DNA of 64,000 bases from Trebouxia sp. TZW2008 (lineage: Eukaryota; Chlorophyta; Trebouxiophyceae; Trebouxiales; Trebouxiaceae), in the NCBI GenBank assembly GCA_002118135.1, contig BDIU01000084.1, positions 53,486 through 117,485 of the forward strand, read 5' to 3'. Position numbers and translations under genes: made by a program. Below the pieces are notes generated by a model that saw only the letters and a list, made by a program, of their open reading frames with translations, ran no database searches and had not been told where the DNA came from. Of this stretch, positions 11,001 through 20,575 are shown piece after piece; positions within the stretch are counted from its first letter, which is position 1, and each line of letters opens with the position of its first letter.

Positions 11001-13897
11001 GGGAGTCTCAACTCATAACATGCAATGGTTCTTTTGCAGTCAAAGGCAATGCTGAATGCAGCGAGTGTCACAGGTTACGATATGCAATGGATGCTTTGCA
11101 GGCAAAGGCAATGTTGAATGCAGTGAGTGCTGTGCCTCAACTGGAGCAGGCAGACAAATTGCTGACTCGCCTTCCTCAAGCTAAGTGGGCTGCAGATATG
11201 CACACCTCTTCACGTAAGACTTGCCGTTTCCACTCCTATGCATACACAACTACTTCAGACAACTTGCTTTGGAAAACCAATGCGGCAGCAGACATGCGAG
11301 CGTCTACAAACAAGACCTGTTGTTTCCAAGTTTCTGCACATGCAAGAGATTTGCTGACTTACCACAAGCCGACTCAGCAGCAGACATGCACACCTCCACA
11401 TGTGAGACACACCCAGCCATGCATTATGTATATGCCACAGTTGCTTTTTGGTGGCGGTTGAAATGCTAGATGCAGTTCTCTTTCTCTCAACAGCATATGA
11501 GACAAACTCCTGGGGTTCTGCCCACCTGTGTTATTTGCAGTGCCTAAAGAGCACATGCAGCACTTGGACTTGATTTGTACATACCAGACATCACCAATTG
11601 ACTGTCAGAGTGCATCTTCAAGAACACCACATTTAGGCATAGCTCCTTTCTTGGGGCATCTGGCCTTGCTTTGGTCATTAGCGCGATGCTGATACGGGCA
11701 GAATGACAATGGTTGTCTTGGCAGGTGCTTGGAGAGGTAAAGTGTTGCTGTTCATTACACACAGTTACCTGTTATGCATGCATGCAGTTCTGACCAATTC
11801 AGTTAGGTATCTATGTTTGCAGGGGCTTGGAGAGGTGAAGTGCTGCAATTTATTGCGGAGAATTTCCCAAAGGTAGTGCTGACATCAGCTTTCATGGAGC
11901 GACTACAGAGTGGATGGTCCTTGGAGCATTTGCAGCAGATAGCAGAGGTAGTGAAGACAGAATATGGGGCGTCTAGGGCTGGCTATGCCCTAGAGGTTTA
12001 CCTGGGGTTGCAAAGGTTGCAAAGCAGTGCTGGCAATGGCGCCATCAGTGAAGCTGAGGAAATACGGGAGCTGCTAGATGGACTCAGAGTATGCTTCTCC
12101 ACATCAGTCTGGGACCACGCTTCTTGAGCAGCATTCAAACAGCGATACACACACATAATTGATGTTCCTGTTACAATTGCTGTTGACCATTAGCTGTCTC
12201 ATCAAATGTCTTTCCAATAAACCTTTCAGTTTGATTGATGCATAACGGTCCATCCACATAGCTTTTATGCAGATACGTTTGTGGACACTGTTTGACCCGA
12301 AAGCATCAGCGTCTGCAGTTATGCTTGTTCTGTTGAGGCTGTATGCTACTTGGTGCTCCACCTGATGGAAAATGCTGTGCTAACACAAAAAAAACAAACA
12401 TAAGCTAGCTGTACTGCTATTTGCAGGAACACTGTTGGAACTACATACTGCGTAATTGGCACCTACTGCAGCGTACGCCCACATACAAGGAAACCCTGCC
12501 CCAGGACCAGCGCAAGCGCTTAGCCCTAGAGGTCAAGGAAAGCCTGTCCCACATCACTACAATAGAGTCCCCAACTGACAAAAGCCAGTCTATGGGATTC
12601 AGTGTGCTATGGGATGCAAGCAACACCCAGCCCGATGCACAAGCGTCAGCACTGACGCCAGATGGGAAGCGGCCTGTCAGTAAGGCTACCGAGAAAAGAA
12701 GACAAAGACTGGCGGAAGGTGAGCTTGTTACATATGTCGACGCTGAAACAGCATCTACAGCATCAAGCCTCCTGCAAGCATAAGAAGCATGCAGGCATAG
12801 TTTGGCAAATAGTCTTTTGCAGTGCTGGGGCCTTGGGTCAATCCATGTCGACCATGCATCACTTAGTGTGTCTGACATGACGCTAGCACAGTCTGTGAAT
12901 GCAACGCATGCGCGTGATGCACACTGTCTGGAGCACATCAATTTTGCTCAAATGCAAACTTTGGCAACGCCACCACATGCTAGAGTAAGTCCTCTGAGCA
13001 AAGTTGTGCCCACAATGCTTGCTGTGCTCTGTTGCAGAGCAAGAGCATCGCAGGCAAGCAGAAGAGCGACGAATGTTGCAGCAACGCAGGCAGCAGACCA
13101 TCAAGGAGATCAGGCAACGGCAGGCAGCTGCCGCAGCAGCATCACCAGCAGCTATAAGGCCAGTCGCTGCACAGCAACAGCCCAGCAGCTCACACATTAC
13201 ACAGGGTGCTGCAGAGCAACCAAACAGCAGCAGTGGCGAGTCTCGAAGTCATGAGCAGCCAACTGCAAGCTTAGCTCATCAGTCTGGCAGACAGGCTGAT
13301 GACTCAGCTGACAGCTCAGTCAGCAGCAGGTACAGCTCTGAAACCAAAGGAAATGCTGGGCCCAGCTCCCAAACCACAGGAATGGCCTGGCATAGCTCCA
13401 AAACCACTGGGGTAGAGTCTGCTGCAAACGCTCAAGCTAGTAGGGAGAAACCCTCAGGGCCAAGGGCAGGGCTGAGGGCAGGCAGCCGGCAGAGCCCTTT
13501 GCAGCAGGCAGGTAGTGCATCTGATAGGCAGACCTCTGCAAGAGCAGGGCCAAGGGCAGAGCCTGGGGCAGGACTGAGGGCAGGGCCAAAAATGGAATCT
13601 GGGGCAGGGCTTACGACAGGACCACAGAAAGATGCAAAGCCACCAATGGAGTCAGGGACAGTTCGAAGGGTGACAGATTTTCAAGCAAGTGTCAGGGCTG
13701 GGCAAAGGGCAGACCTAGGGACAGGGCTTCAACTAACACCTGACACTGCAGCAAGGGCAAGGGCAGGGTCAAGGGCAGATGCTGATCAGCCAAGCTCAGG
13801 CACACCTTCTAGATCTGGCAGCTTCCTGAGGGCAGGCCAAGGAGCAAGAGCCCTTCAGAAGCGGAGACAAAGCGCAGACCAGCTACCAGACACTTGA
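8079..13897 (+). CDS. BTB/POZ-BACK-like protein with disordered repeat tail
   Basis: Proposed exons: 8079-8392, 8863-8958, 9053-9165, 9881-10050, 10365-10460, 10508-10606, 11102-11213, 11823-12088, 12427-12718, 13038-13897; 2418 nt, 805 aa, all phases agreeing. Residues about 95-175 look like the second half of a BTB fold (VLFHVHS, then GYLYTD and ISLANLWQLPDLIDL). Two later segments resemble BACK-type repeats (WLAKHALMTWTTKAFAQLP and AWRGEVLQFIAENFPKVV). The C-terminus has a basic coiled coil (about 520-550, RRQAEERRMLQQRRQQ) and a 250-residue Ser/Gln/Gly tail with degenerate RAG(L/P)RAG repeats. BTB proteins of this kind are often CUL3 ligase adaptors; that role is inference. Weak points: the donor of exon 2, and a 47-nt GC-AG intron at 10461-10507. 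Confidence 0.72.
8951..8985 (+). repeat. Echo of BTB-gene exon 3 acceptor
   Basis: CTGCAG followed by GGTAGTGGAGCTGAAGCAAT here is repeated at 9043-9072 as CTGCAG-TGTAGTGGAGCTGAAGCTAC, the true exon 3 start. The copy directly abuts the end of exon 2, so exon 2's donor GT lies inside the duplicated segment. Confidence 0.7.
9335..9410 (+). mobile_element. Non-LTR retrotransposon 3' end fragment, second copy
   Basis: LLIAPVCT-stop (TAG 9360-9362), then CTAGCTGGGCCTGCTGAGCC and an AATGAATGAAT tail (9397-9407). It matches the minus-strand copy at 3199-3300 in order and spacing. It sits in intron 3 of the BTB gene. Confidence 0.55.
9644..9673. repeat. Near-perfect palindrome in BTB-gene intron 3
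   Basis: GCTCAATTGTACTT, two bases (AC), then its exact reverse complement AAGTACAATTGAGC. The 14-bp arms could form a tight cruciform or an RNA hairpin. Function unknown. Confidence 0.85.
11025..11080 (+). repeat. Echo of BTB-gene exon 7 head
   Basis: TTTTGCAG then TCAAAGGCAATGCTGAATGC is a copy of the true acceptor and exon head at 11095-11121 (GCAAAGGCAATGTTGAATGC). The spacing is about 62 bp and the upstream TGCAATGG is also duplicated. Confidence 0.8.
11158..11410 (+). repeat. Three diverged copies of BTB-gene exon 7 tail plus donor
   Basis: The exon end around GCTGCAGATATGCACACC...GTAAGACTTGCC recurs twice downstream (about 11280-11325 and 11378-11410) as GCAGCAGACATGCGAGCG and CAGCAGACATGCACACC. 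The third copy ends in GTGAGAC, donor-like. I placed the exon end at 11213, but a later copy could be used. Confidence 0.65.
11724..11760 (+). repeat. Echo of BTB-gene exon 8 head
   Basis: GGCAGGTGCTTGGAGAGGTA here copies the true exon start GCAGGGGCTTGGAGAGGTGA at 11819-11838, about 96 bp downstream. Confidence 0.8.
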
Positions 13898-15286
13898 CAG
13901 CCTCTTGCATTACATTCAAAATTCTTCCATGCACAGAGCATCAATGCAATGCACCTTGAAATTTCGCTTGACCAGACAGCGGTACAGCCACTGCCAGCAG
14001 GAGACCAACAGATGAACAATTGTGTGAAGCGATGAATCAGATGGATGTATGTCATGACGCTTGGTTGCATAGGCAGAGAAGTGGGAAGGTTTGACAGTCC
14101 TGCAAGCAATCATCTGCACCTGATGCCTTTTACTAGATTTGCAAGTTGCTGACTATTCTTTCACTAGAAATTTGTTGTTTGCATTATTTTGTCTATTCTT
14201 TGCACTTGGCATCATGCTTCTATGTTCAGTTTACCATAATCATTAATCATTGAATGCTGCTCTGGCAAACAATTTGCGCTGTCTTCATTTCAACTGCGGC
14301 ATGCGCTGCGTGCTTGAACTTGGTACGCTACCATCATATTTGTCAATCCTGCTCAATATTTCAATGCCATGTGTGAGGAGTTAGCACCTCGCCATCAAGC
14401 CAGCAATGCTTTTATCCCATGCGCGCTCCATAACAATGGTTTCGGATGTCTAGCACGGCTCCCTCTTACGCGAGGGGTCATCGCTTCCGCACGGGATTTC
14501 GCTGCATTTCACTCTTGAGGACACCTTGGAACGGGCGCACCTGACGCTATTCGCATCAGAGTTGTTATGCTGGCTCTGTACGAAGTGGGGGGAAATGTAG
14601 CAGTGTGAGCAATTAGCACCTCGCCATCTAGCTAGCAATGCATTTATGGGTGTGCTTTCTACGTGGCATGGCTCATCAACGCTGGCTCCTGTCTGTTTTC
14701 CAGCAAAGGCAATATGCAGTGCTGTGCAACAGAGCACGTATGGGATCAAAAGCATTGCTAGCTAGATGGCGAGGTGCTGAATCCTCACACTGTTACATGC
14801 TGCATACGATGCCGAGGTCATGCTGCATTGCGCGGCACACACAATGATGCTCAGCGCTAGCTCAGCTGATGTGAGTTGCGTATGCACTATATTTCATCAC
14901 CTGTCTTGTAGAGACCGAAAATCATACATGACAATAAAACATTTTATTGAAGTGAAGCAAAGCAGCAGTCTGCTGACCGTCTCCAATTCAGATCTCCGAA
15001 GAGGCTGCAACAGTGGCATGTTACACAGTCCTGTGGACTACACTCAGAAAAAGTATCTCGGCAGCGGCACGTCTTGCTGCATATGTAGCGATTCCAACAC
15101 AGCTTCAGGCGGTGTTATTGTTGCTTTGCTATGAGCTCCTATCACAAGGGCCCAGGTGCAGTGCTCAGCCGAACTTGCATGCTAACATGTTCTGCGTCTG
15201 CAAATGAAATGGTGGTCAAACAGCACGTTGCACTGCAGCTGGGCTGGAGCCCAAAGTGTGAAATGCTTCATGCTTAAAGCTGCACC
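13898..15286. other. Intergenic region between convergent BTB and KCTD genes
   Basis: No coding exon is supported. It must carry both 3' UTRs. Its only clear structure is the inverted-repeat element at 14371-14790. Confidence 0.5.
14371..14790. mobile_element. MITE-like element: ~58-bp inverted repeats plus an internal third copy
   Basis: A motif of about 58 bp (GTGTGAGGA..AGCACCTCGCCATC..GCTAGCAATG) occurs at 14371-14428 (+), 14603-14648 (+) and, inverted, at 14733-14790 (-). The outer copies form long inverted arms around 304 bp; the middle and right copies form a second, smaller inverted pair. No transposase is visible. Non-autonomous element or structured non-coding RNA both remain possible. 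Confidence 0.55.
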
Positions 15287-16104
15287 TCACTTTGCTGCTA
15301 TGCAGCTTTGCCACACCTCCCAGCCTTCATAATTCAGGCGCTTCAGGTCCACAAGACTGCCAGTATCAGCCTGAGCAGCTTTGACCCAGGCGACGTCTTC
15401 AATGCGCCCTTTTCTATCAATCTTGTGGGGAGCGTATTCATGCGTGCTGCTGTGTCCATCATGTGTGTCGATCCTGATGTACTTGTACTTGTATCTGATA
15501 GGCTGAGCTGCTGCTTGTACAGCAGCCTGCAAACCTGTAGAATTTTGCCTGCTGTCAACGCCTGCTGTCAACCCGTAGAATTCTGCCTCAATTGCAGGTG
15601 CAAGCAAGGAGCTTGGGTCCAGATTTCTTGGTATGATAAAAGGCTGTTGAGTACGTGCTGTCCTGAGATACTGCAGGGCATGTCTGAACCCCTGCGGAGT
15701 ATGCGCCACGTCGAAGTGTGAAGCACAAGAAGCAAAACGGCAGAATAGCTGACACCCTGAAAGGATCGTTAAGCACTCCAATATCTGAAAGCATACCTCG
15801 CCATCACGGTCAACAAACACTTCTCCTTCAGGGGTGAGCATCAGTTGCCAATCCTCAGAGAACACTGACGTGAAGTACGTGTCTGGCACAGCTGTCAAGG
15901 TCGATAACGAAGTCGTATATTTGATGCCACCAACATTGAGCTTCACAAGTCCGGGAGTCCCTGAGCACACTTAACAGCTGCACGTCTGAGGGCTGCCTCG
16001 GCTTCTGCCTTGTCTGCACTGGACTGAAGTTGCTGCTGCCGAGCTGCCTGTAGCTGCTGAATCTGTTGCTGCAACTGCTGCAAGACCTCGTCCTCACTCG
16101 GCAT
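15287..16104 (-). CDS. KCTD-like protein (T1/BTB potassium-channel tetramerisation domain)
   Basis: Exons in transcript order: 16104-16098, 15960-15797, 15691-15287; 576 nt, 191 aa. The T1/BTB core is clear: LVKLNVGGIKYTTSLSTL, DTYFTSVF, VFVDRDGE, then FRHALQYLR. In the family this fold tetramerises or pentamerises, and several members are CUL3 adaptors. The C-terminal 90 residues are lysine/tyrosine-rich and unrecognised. The start is a 7-nt coding exon (ATGCCGA) spliced by a consensus GTGAGG donor to ACTCAG-like acceptor sequence (CTCAG); this removes a 137-bp intron that is itself open, Gln-rich and CAG-repetitive. If that intron were retained, translation would give a Gln/Ala coiled coil and stop. 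The long frame upstream of the T1 domain is closed, so splicing or an indel is needed. Confidence 0.75.
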
Positions 16105-16514
16105 GTCACCTCTGGTTGACCGACCCCGCACGTAGCACCCGCTGGGACTTCTAACTGGTACTTTGGCTACCCGCCTTAAGAAGATGTGTTCCGGCCTGTG
16201 ATCTGCTGCTTGGACTGCACGTATATGCTTGGTCAAAGTTGTCGAAGCGGGAGTGAGCAGCTTCGTGATCAAGCGGACTGTCGTGAATCCACACATTGGT
16301 AACTGGTGACTTGATATCAGCAATCAATTACCGATCCAAATCTTTCCTGAGCAACGGCCTCGACTTTCGGTACGATTGCAGCGCATTGCAAAGTATAGCG
16401 CGGCGTCACGAGCCGCAAGGACAAACGCGATTGCACCAGAGAACTGTTCAGCAGTTTCATGTGACGCGTGACTGGCGTTTTTGACGTGCAGCTTGTGAGT
16501 CGGTTTTACTGAAC
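16105..16514. promoter_or_regulatory. Divergent intergenic region, KCTD gene / paralogue A
   Basis: 410 bp between the two proposed start codons, transcribed in opposite directions. It should hold both promoters; no specific element is recognised. Confidence 0.4.
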
Positions 16515-18518
16515 ATGTTGAGGGGACCGCAATTAGCTCGCAAGAGTGGCAGTGGCGCAATCGGTTACCGCGATGATGCAAAGGAAGCTGAACAGAGCGA
16601 TCGAGAAGACGAGGTAAATGACGCTGCGGGTGCTGCAGCTGCATCCGAAGCCGGTGGCCATGTCGTTGACTATGGTGCGCACCGGGCATGCATCAGCTAC
16701 GCTGTGCGCTTATCAATGCTGCGTGCTCGTCTGATGTTCAGCATTCTTAGTACAACTTTTAGACAGCAGACATTGCTGTACAAGCTTGCCTGGCAGCGCT
16801 TATTTGCTGCAGTGAAAAGGGCCATAGTGCACGCTTGCTTACGTTGCACACTTTACCACGGAGGTGTCTTTGCAACATTACCGCGCCATAATCTGTGACA
16901 ACAGAACATAATCTATATGTGTCCCTGTTGGGTCTCTGAAACAGTAATCACAATCGATTGATTGTCGGTCAGGTGCTTTTCTTCAGGGTTATGAAGTAAG
17001 TATGGCATCAGAGCCAGATCGTGCACAGCATCTGCGCCATCAATTGGACACATCCCGGCAGAAATTATTGACTGAACTGAACAAAGGTGCAAGACGAGAC
17101 AAGGAGCTGGTGCAGTCGTATGAGCAGCATATTCAGGGTGTAGAGACAGGATTGCAAGACATTGTGCAGAGTCAGACAGGTACAGTGCTTTCTTTTGACA
17201 CCTGCTCTTGTTGCAGGGACAGTGCAAATGGGCACCAATCACTGCATTCTGACTGCAGCGGTTGCTGTAGGTCAGGGTAACGTGGTGTATGGACAATTGG
17301 TATCCAAAGCAGTTGTTATGATTGTGGAACCCTTAAGGCAGCCTGTCTGAACCTCGACACGAAGATCTTACAGTATATAACGTGCACCCGCAAGCATATG
17401 CTTACAAGCTCAAAATCTGTTTCATCTGCAGTTTATGTCCCGTCTTTTGCACAGTCAACAGCATGAGTTAACAGCAGTTAACAGCAACATTGCCCTCAAT
17501 CATGCTTGAACATCAGGCTTCTGTTTTATGACGCACACGACAAGCCTGCCTGGCGAGACAAGACTTGTGCCACACACGTGTCGCAAAGTAAGCTAGAAAG
17601 TGTGGTGATTATTACGGTGATTATGCTTGAACCATGGCGATGTCTGCTTAATCACAACAGTTGGGCGGGTTTGCCTACGTGCAACCCAGCAAGCATAATG
17701 GCACATTCCACACAAGTAGATGTTGTTTCTGACCTGTGGACGCTAATTGACTGCCTGCAGGTCAGGAGATTGTGCAGGCCATTACAGAACAAGATATGCC
17801 AGAACAATCATCCACCATTTTGTTTGTGTGCAACATTCTGCACTGGAAGCTGAGTCTTTTGCAGACATACATGCAGCGCTTCGTTTACTGTCAACTACAG
17901 TACAGATGCATGCCACATGCAAGATATGCTCTGTATCTTGGCAGCTCGTAGTTCGCCATGCATGTGCAGCTATATGATACATTGGCCATTTGCATCATGT
18001 CAGGATCCAGCGTGACACCTGAGAGCAGTGCTTAGCAATCTCATGCACACTCATCATCACCAACATCATCATGGACATGCATTTTAGTAACAGCTCACTG
18101 TCATGCCCCAATTAGGTGCATCTAAAATTGATGAACTACCTGCAAATGGGCCTGATCAACAACATTCAATGCAAGCGCATATCAATGATGAGAACACTCA
18201 AATACCTGCTCACTATCTGCTGTCTAGTCTTTTCACCCACACTGGTGAACACTTCGATGCTGTTGGTGACGAGCTGGCATCAGCCATCAAAGACAATTTG
18301 GTGACCGCAGTGCAACAACTAGGTGAGCTTTTTCTTGGCACACATGCGCAACAGCGATGATGCCATCACGTGAGCCTGAAGCTTGTGCAAATTATGCAAG
18401 TGTATCACATGTATCTGTAAGCTGCAAGTGGCGCCTGGATCCGGGATCTCTAGCTGACACTGCTGAAAAGGTAATTTGCACTACAGGTGAAGAAATAGTG
18501 GAGCACTTGCCGATGTAG
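16515..18518 (+). CDS. Small coiled-coil protein, paralogue A
   Basis: Exon 1 16515-16613 and exon 2 16987-17179 are well supported. Exon 3 starts at 17761 (GQEIVQAITEQ). A later exon runs 18115-18331, and the last is 18487-18518, ending EEIVEHLPM. The exon 3 donor is unclear: the paralogue's 33-nt exon would end here at AAG/ATATG, which is not GT, so exon 3 may be extended or the gene damaged. The N-terminus has an ARKS motif (PQLARKSGSG), then an acidic stretch, then a heptad-like coiled coil (RHQLDTSRQKL, ARRDKELVQSYEQ). Exon 2 is 193 nt, phase 0 to 1, exactly as in paralogue B at 21933-22125, with over half the residues identical. I do not recognise the family. Confidence 0.55.
17240..17258. 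repeat. Dispersed repeat core, copy 1
   Basis: CACTGCATTCTGACTGCAG (allowing one base) recurs at 28795-28812 and 48757-48773, each near GGGAA and a GAGCAGGGAC- or GTAAGGAC-like context. It may be part of a short interspersed element. Confidence 0.45.
17503..17600 (+). mobile_element. LINE-type C-terminal fragment (DKPAWRDKT tail)
   Basis: The frame reads [20 protein letters not shown]. The same peptide end is found on the minus strand at 55813-55840 and 21903-21932, next to a recognisable reverse-transcriptase tail in the former. It is a short relic in an intron of paralogue A. Confidence 0.55.
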
Positions 18519-18898
18519 TGGTGTGTGCTGCTCGCTTACAAGTTGGCAGAGCCTTCACAGACACTTGGGGGGCTGATTTCCACCAAATGTAAGATCCTCT
18601 ACATATTGAATTAAAAGCATCTGACCAGTCAACAATGCAGGAGTTTCAGAAATTACCACATAACATGTCAAACCTTATAGGAAGCACCCCCGCAGTGTTT
18701 GCTTGAGTGTGACATGGGTTGAGCTGACCTGGCAAAGTCACAAACCAAAATCATGCAGTTTAGGCCTTTGCATGTTGCTGTACATGTTTTCTGAGCTTTG
18801 GCAGAATGTGCTGATCATGTTAAGATCATAGTATCGTCTTTAGTACTGCAGCTAGCAAACACTGCAATTTCAAAACACAGTGTTACCAGTCTTCCCAC
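18519..18898. other. Intergenic or intronic stretch after paralogue A
   Basis: I see no gene. It lies between the stop of paralogue A and a minus-strand coding-like exon at 18899. Confidence 0.35.
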
Positions 18899-19065
18899 CT
18901 GGTCGATTTCCGACTGGGTGCCATCACCTGGCATCTGGGCTTGTTTCTGATGTTGTTCAGTATGTACTTTGAGGCTGGCTGATGTACGTATAGCATTTAT
19001 TGTTGCAACGGCTAGGCTGCGAACAGGTCTAGCTGGGTCGGATTCGTCAACATTGCTGACCATTC
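18899..19065 (-). CDS. Coding-like exon, possibly 3' part of paralogue B
   Basis: A 167-nt exon with acceptor AAG and donor GACCAG/GTGGGA. It encodes NVDESDPARPVRSLAVATIN and ends GDGTQSEIDQ. Composition and splice sites look real. Distance and strand fit paralogue B, but I could not connect them through matched phases, and no stop-bearing last exon was found. Confidence 0.35.
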
Positions 19066-20381
19066 CTTTAGTTGCAGTCAGAGCTGTGTCATGCTACATC
19101 AACGTTGCCTGTTACACGCAGACCTAAGCTAGCAACTTGACCGGACAACACCAGAAAAAGGCAACAGCAGATCCTCATGCATATGGTCAAATAGACAATC
19201 CAGCTCAGCATTTGTGCATGTACAACATTGTACAACGCAATTCAACACTTACTTGCTCCTTCACATGAACAAACAGTGCTGTTTCATTCACATTGCACTA
19301 CAGGTAAATGAAGAGCAGAATTTGTAGCAGTAGAAGCTGATGTGTGCTGTTTTCTTGGTAAGATGTTGTGCTCACTGCATTTCACGCCTAGTTCTGCGCA
19401 GCATGTTTCGACCCTGCACCTGAGCAAACTCCAGAATCCCCCACAAACAGCAAAACAGAAACAGTTGTGTAGCCCATGTGGTGCTTTGCCGGGAACTGTG
19501 ACAGTCATTTATTGGACAATCAGTCAAATATGTACTTGCTCTGGTGACATGCATTCTGAAAGTACTCTGACAAACAGGACTGCCGTCACTGCCACGTGAA
19601 CATGCATTGCAAACCTCAGACAAGTAGCACTGCTTTCACTACCACTGATGGAGTCTTAGTCAAGTCTGTATGTACTCAGTTGTACATACACTAGCTGTAT
19701 GTACTGAGACCACTGTGAAATGTCCATACTGTCAAAACTTCCTTCACGCTTGCTCAAGCAGGCAGGTGTTCCAACGAATGACACCCTGCACGTCAGCGCT
19801 GTACTTAGAAACAAAGTTTAGGAAGCCTGAAATCAAGAAATGTAGATACATGTTCATGTCGTAGGTCACAAAGCAAGTTGCCATAGCCAAAGACATGCAT
19901 ATGCAATAACATCGTCCACTTTTTCTAGCGCAAATGCTGAGTGTGTATGATGCAACTCCACACTGTCCTGCCACACACACATGTATACAAAACATGCAAG
20001 TGCACTTTTCTGATGCGTGTTGTCCTAGGCCTCACCTAGCTTAGGATTGATTCTGTCTCAATGAATCTCTGTATGTTCTCACCTGCAAGGCATGGTTAAT
20101 TGATTGTTCGGTTGACTGACTGATTGATTGATTGACCCTGTGTTGACCCAACAAGCTAAACTGTCTCAAGGTCAAGCAGTTCACAAATGCTGAGGTGCCA
20201 AATTCAGTTGATGGCAACCTGGCCACCAGCCAATGTGGCTGTCACTAACGTGCATGTGTTCGTGCGTCTGTGCATTCAAGCTGCAAGATAGGTCTGGAAG
20301 AAAAGAAAGAATACTTTTTGCCGTAAAGTTTGTCACACTTTTGTTACCAAGTGACAGTATTGACTTGCAGCTCTGCAGGAA

Positions 20382-20407
20382 CGCACACACACACACACAC
20401 ACACACA
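20382..20407. repeat. (AC)n microsatellite
   Basis: About 13 AC dinucleotides, in an intron of paralogue B. Confidence 0.9.
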
Positions 20408-20575
20408 GCAATGCGTACGGCAAACCACACATGCACTGCTTGTTAATACAGCAGCAGTGAGCAGACAACACTGTTGAACACTATATCTCCTGTAAGTGAC
20501 AGGGCTCATCAAGCAGGAAAAGCTACACAGATGGAAACTTAGAAAGAAACATTGCAGCACAATATGAAAACTTAC

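Noticed and set aside
13004..13897. Independent 297-codon gene
   Set aside because: It is the last exon of the BTB gene: the acceptor at 13037 and phase 1 match the previous exon exactly.
16545..16620. tRNA-like A-box (GTGGCGCAATCGGTTACCGC)
   Set aside because: No matching B-box or acceptor stem; the segment reads as exon 1 of paralogue A.
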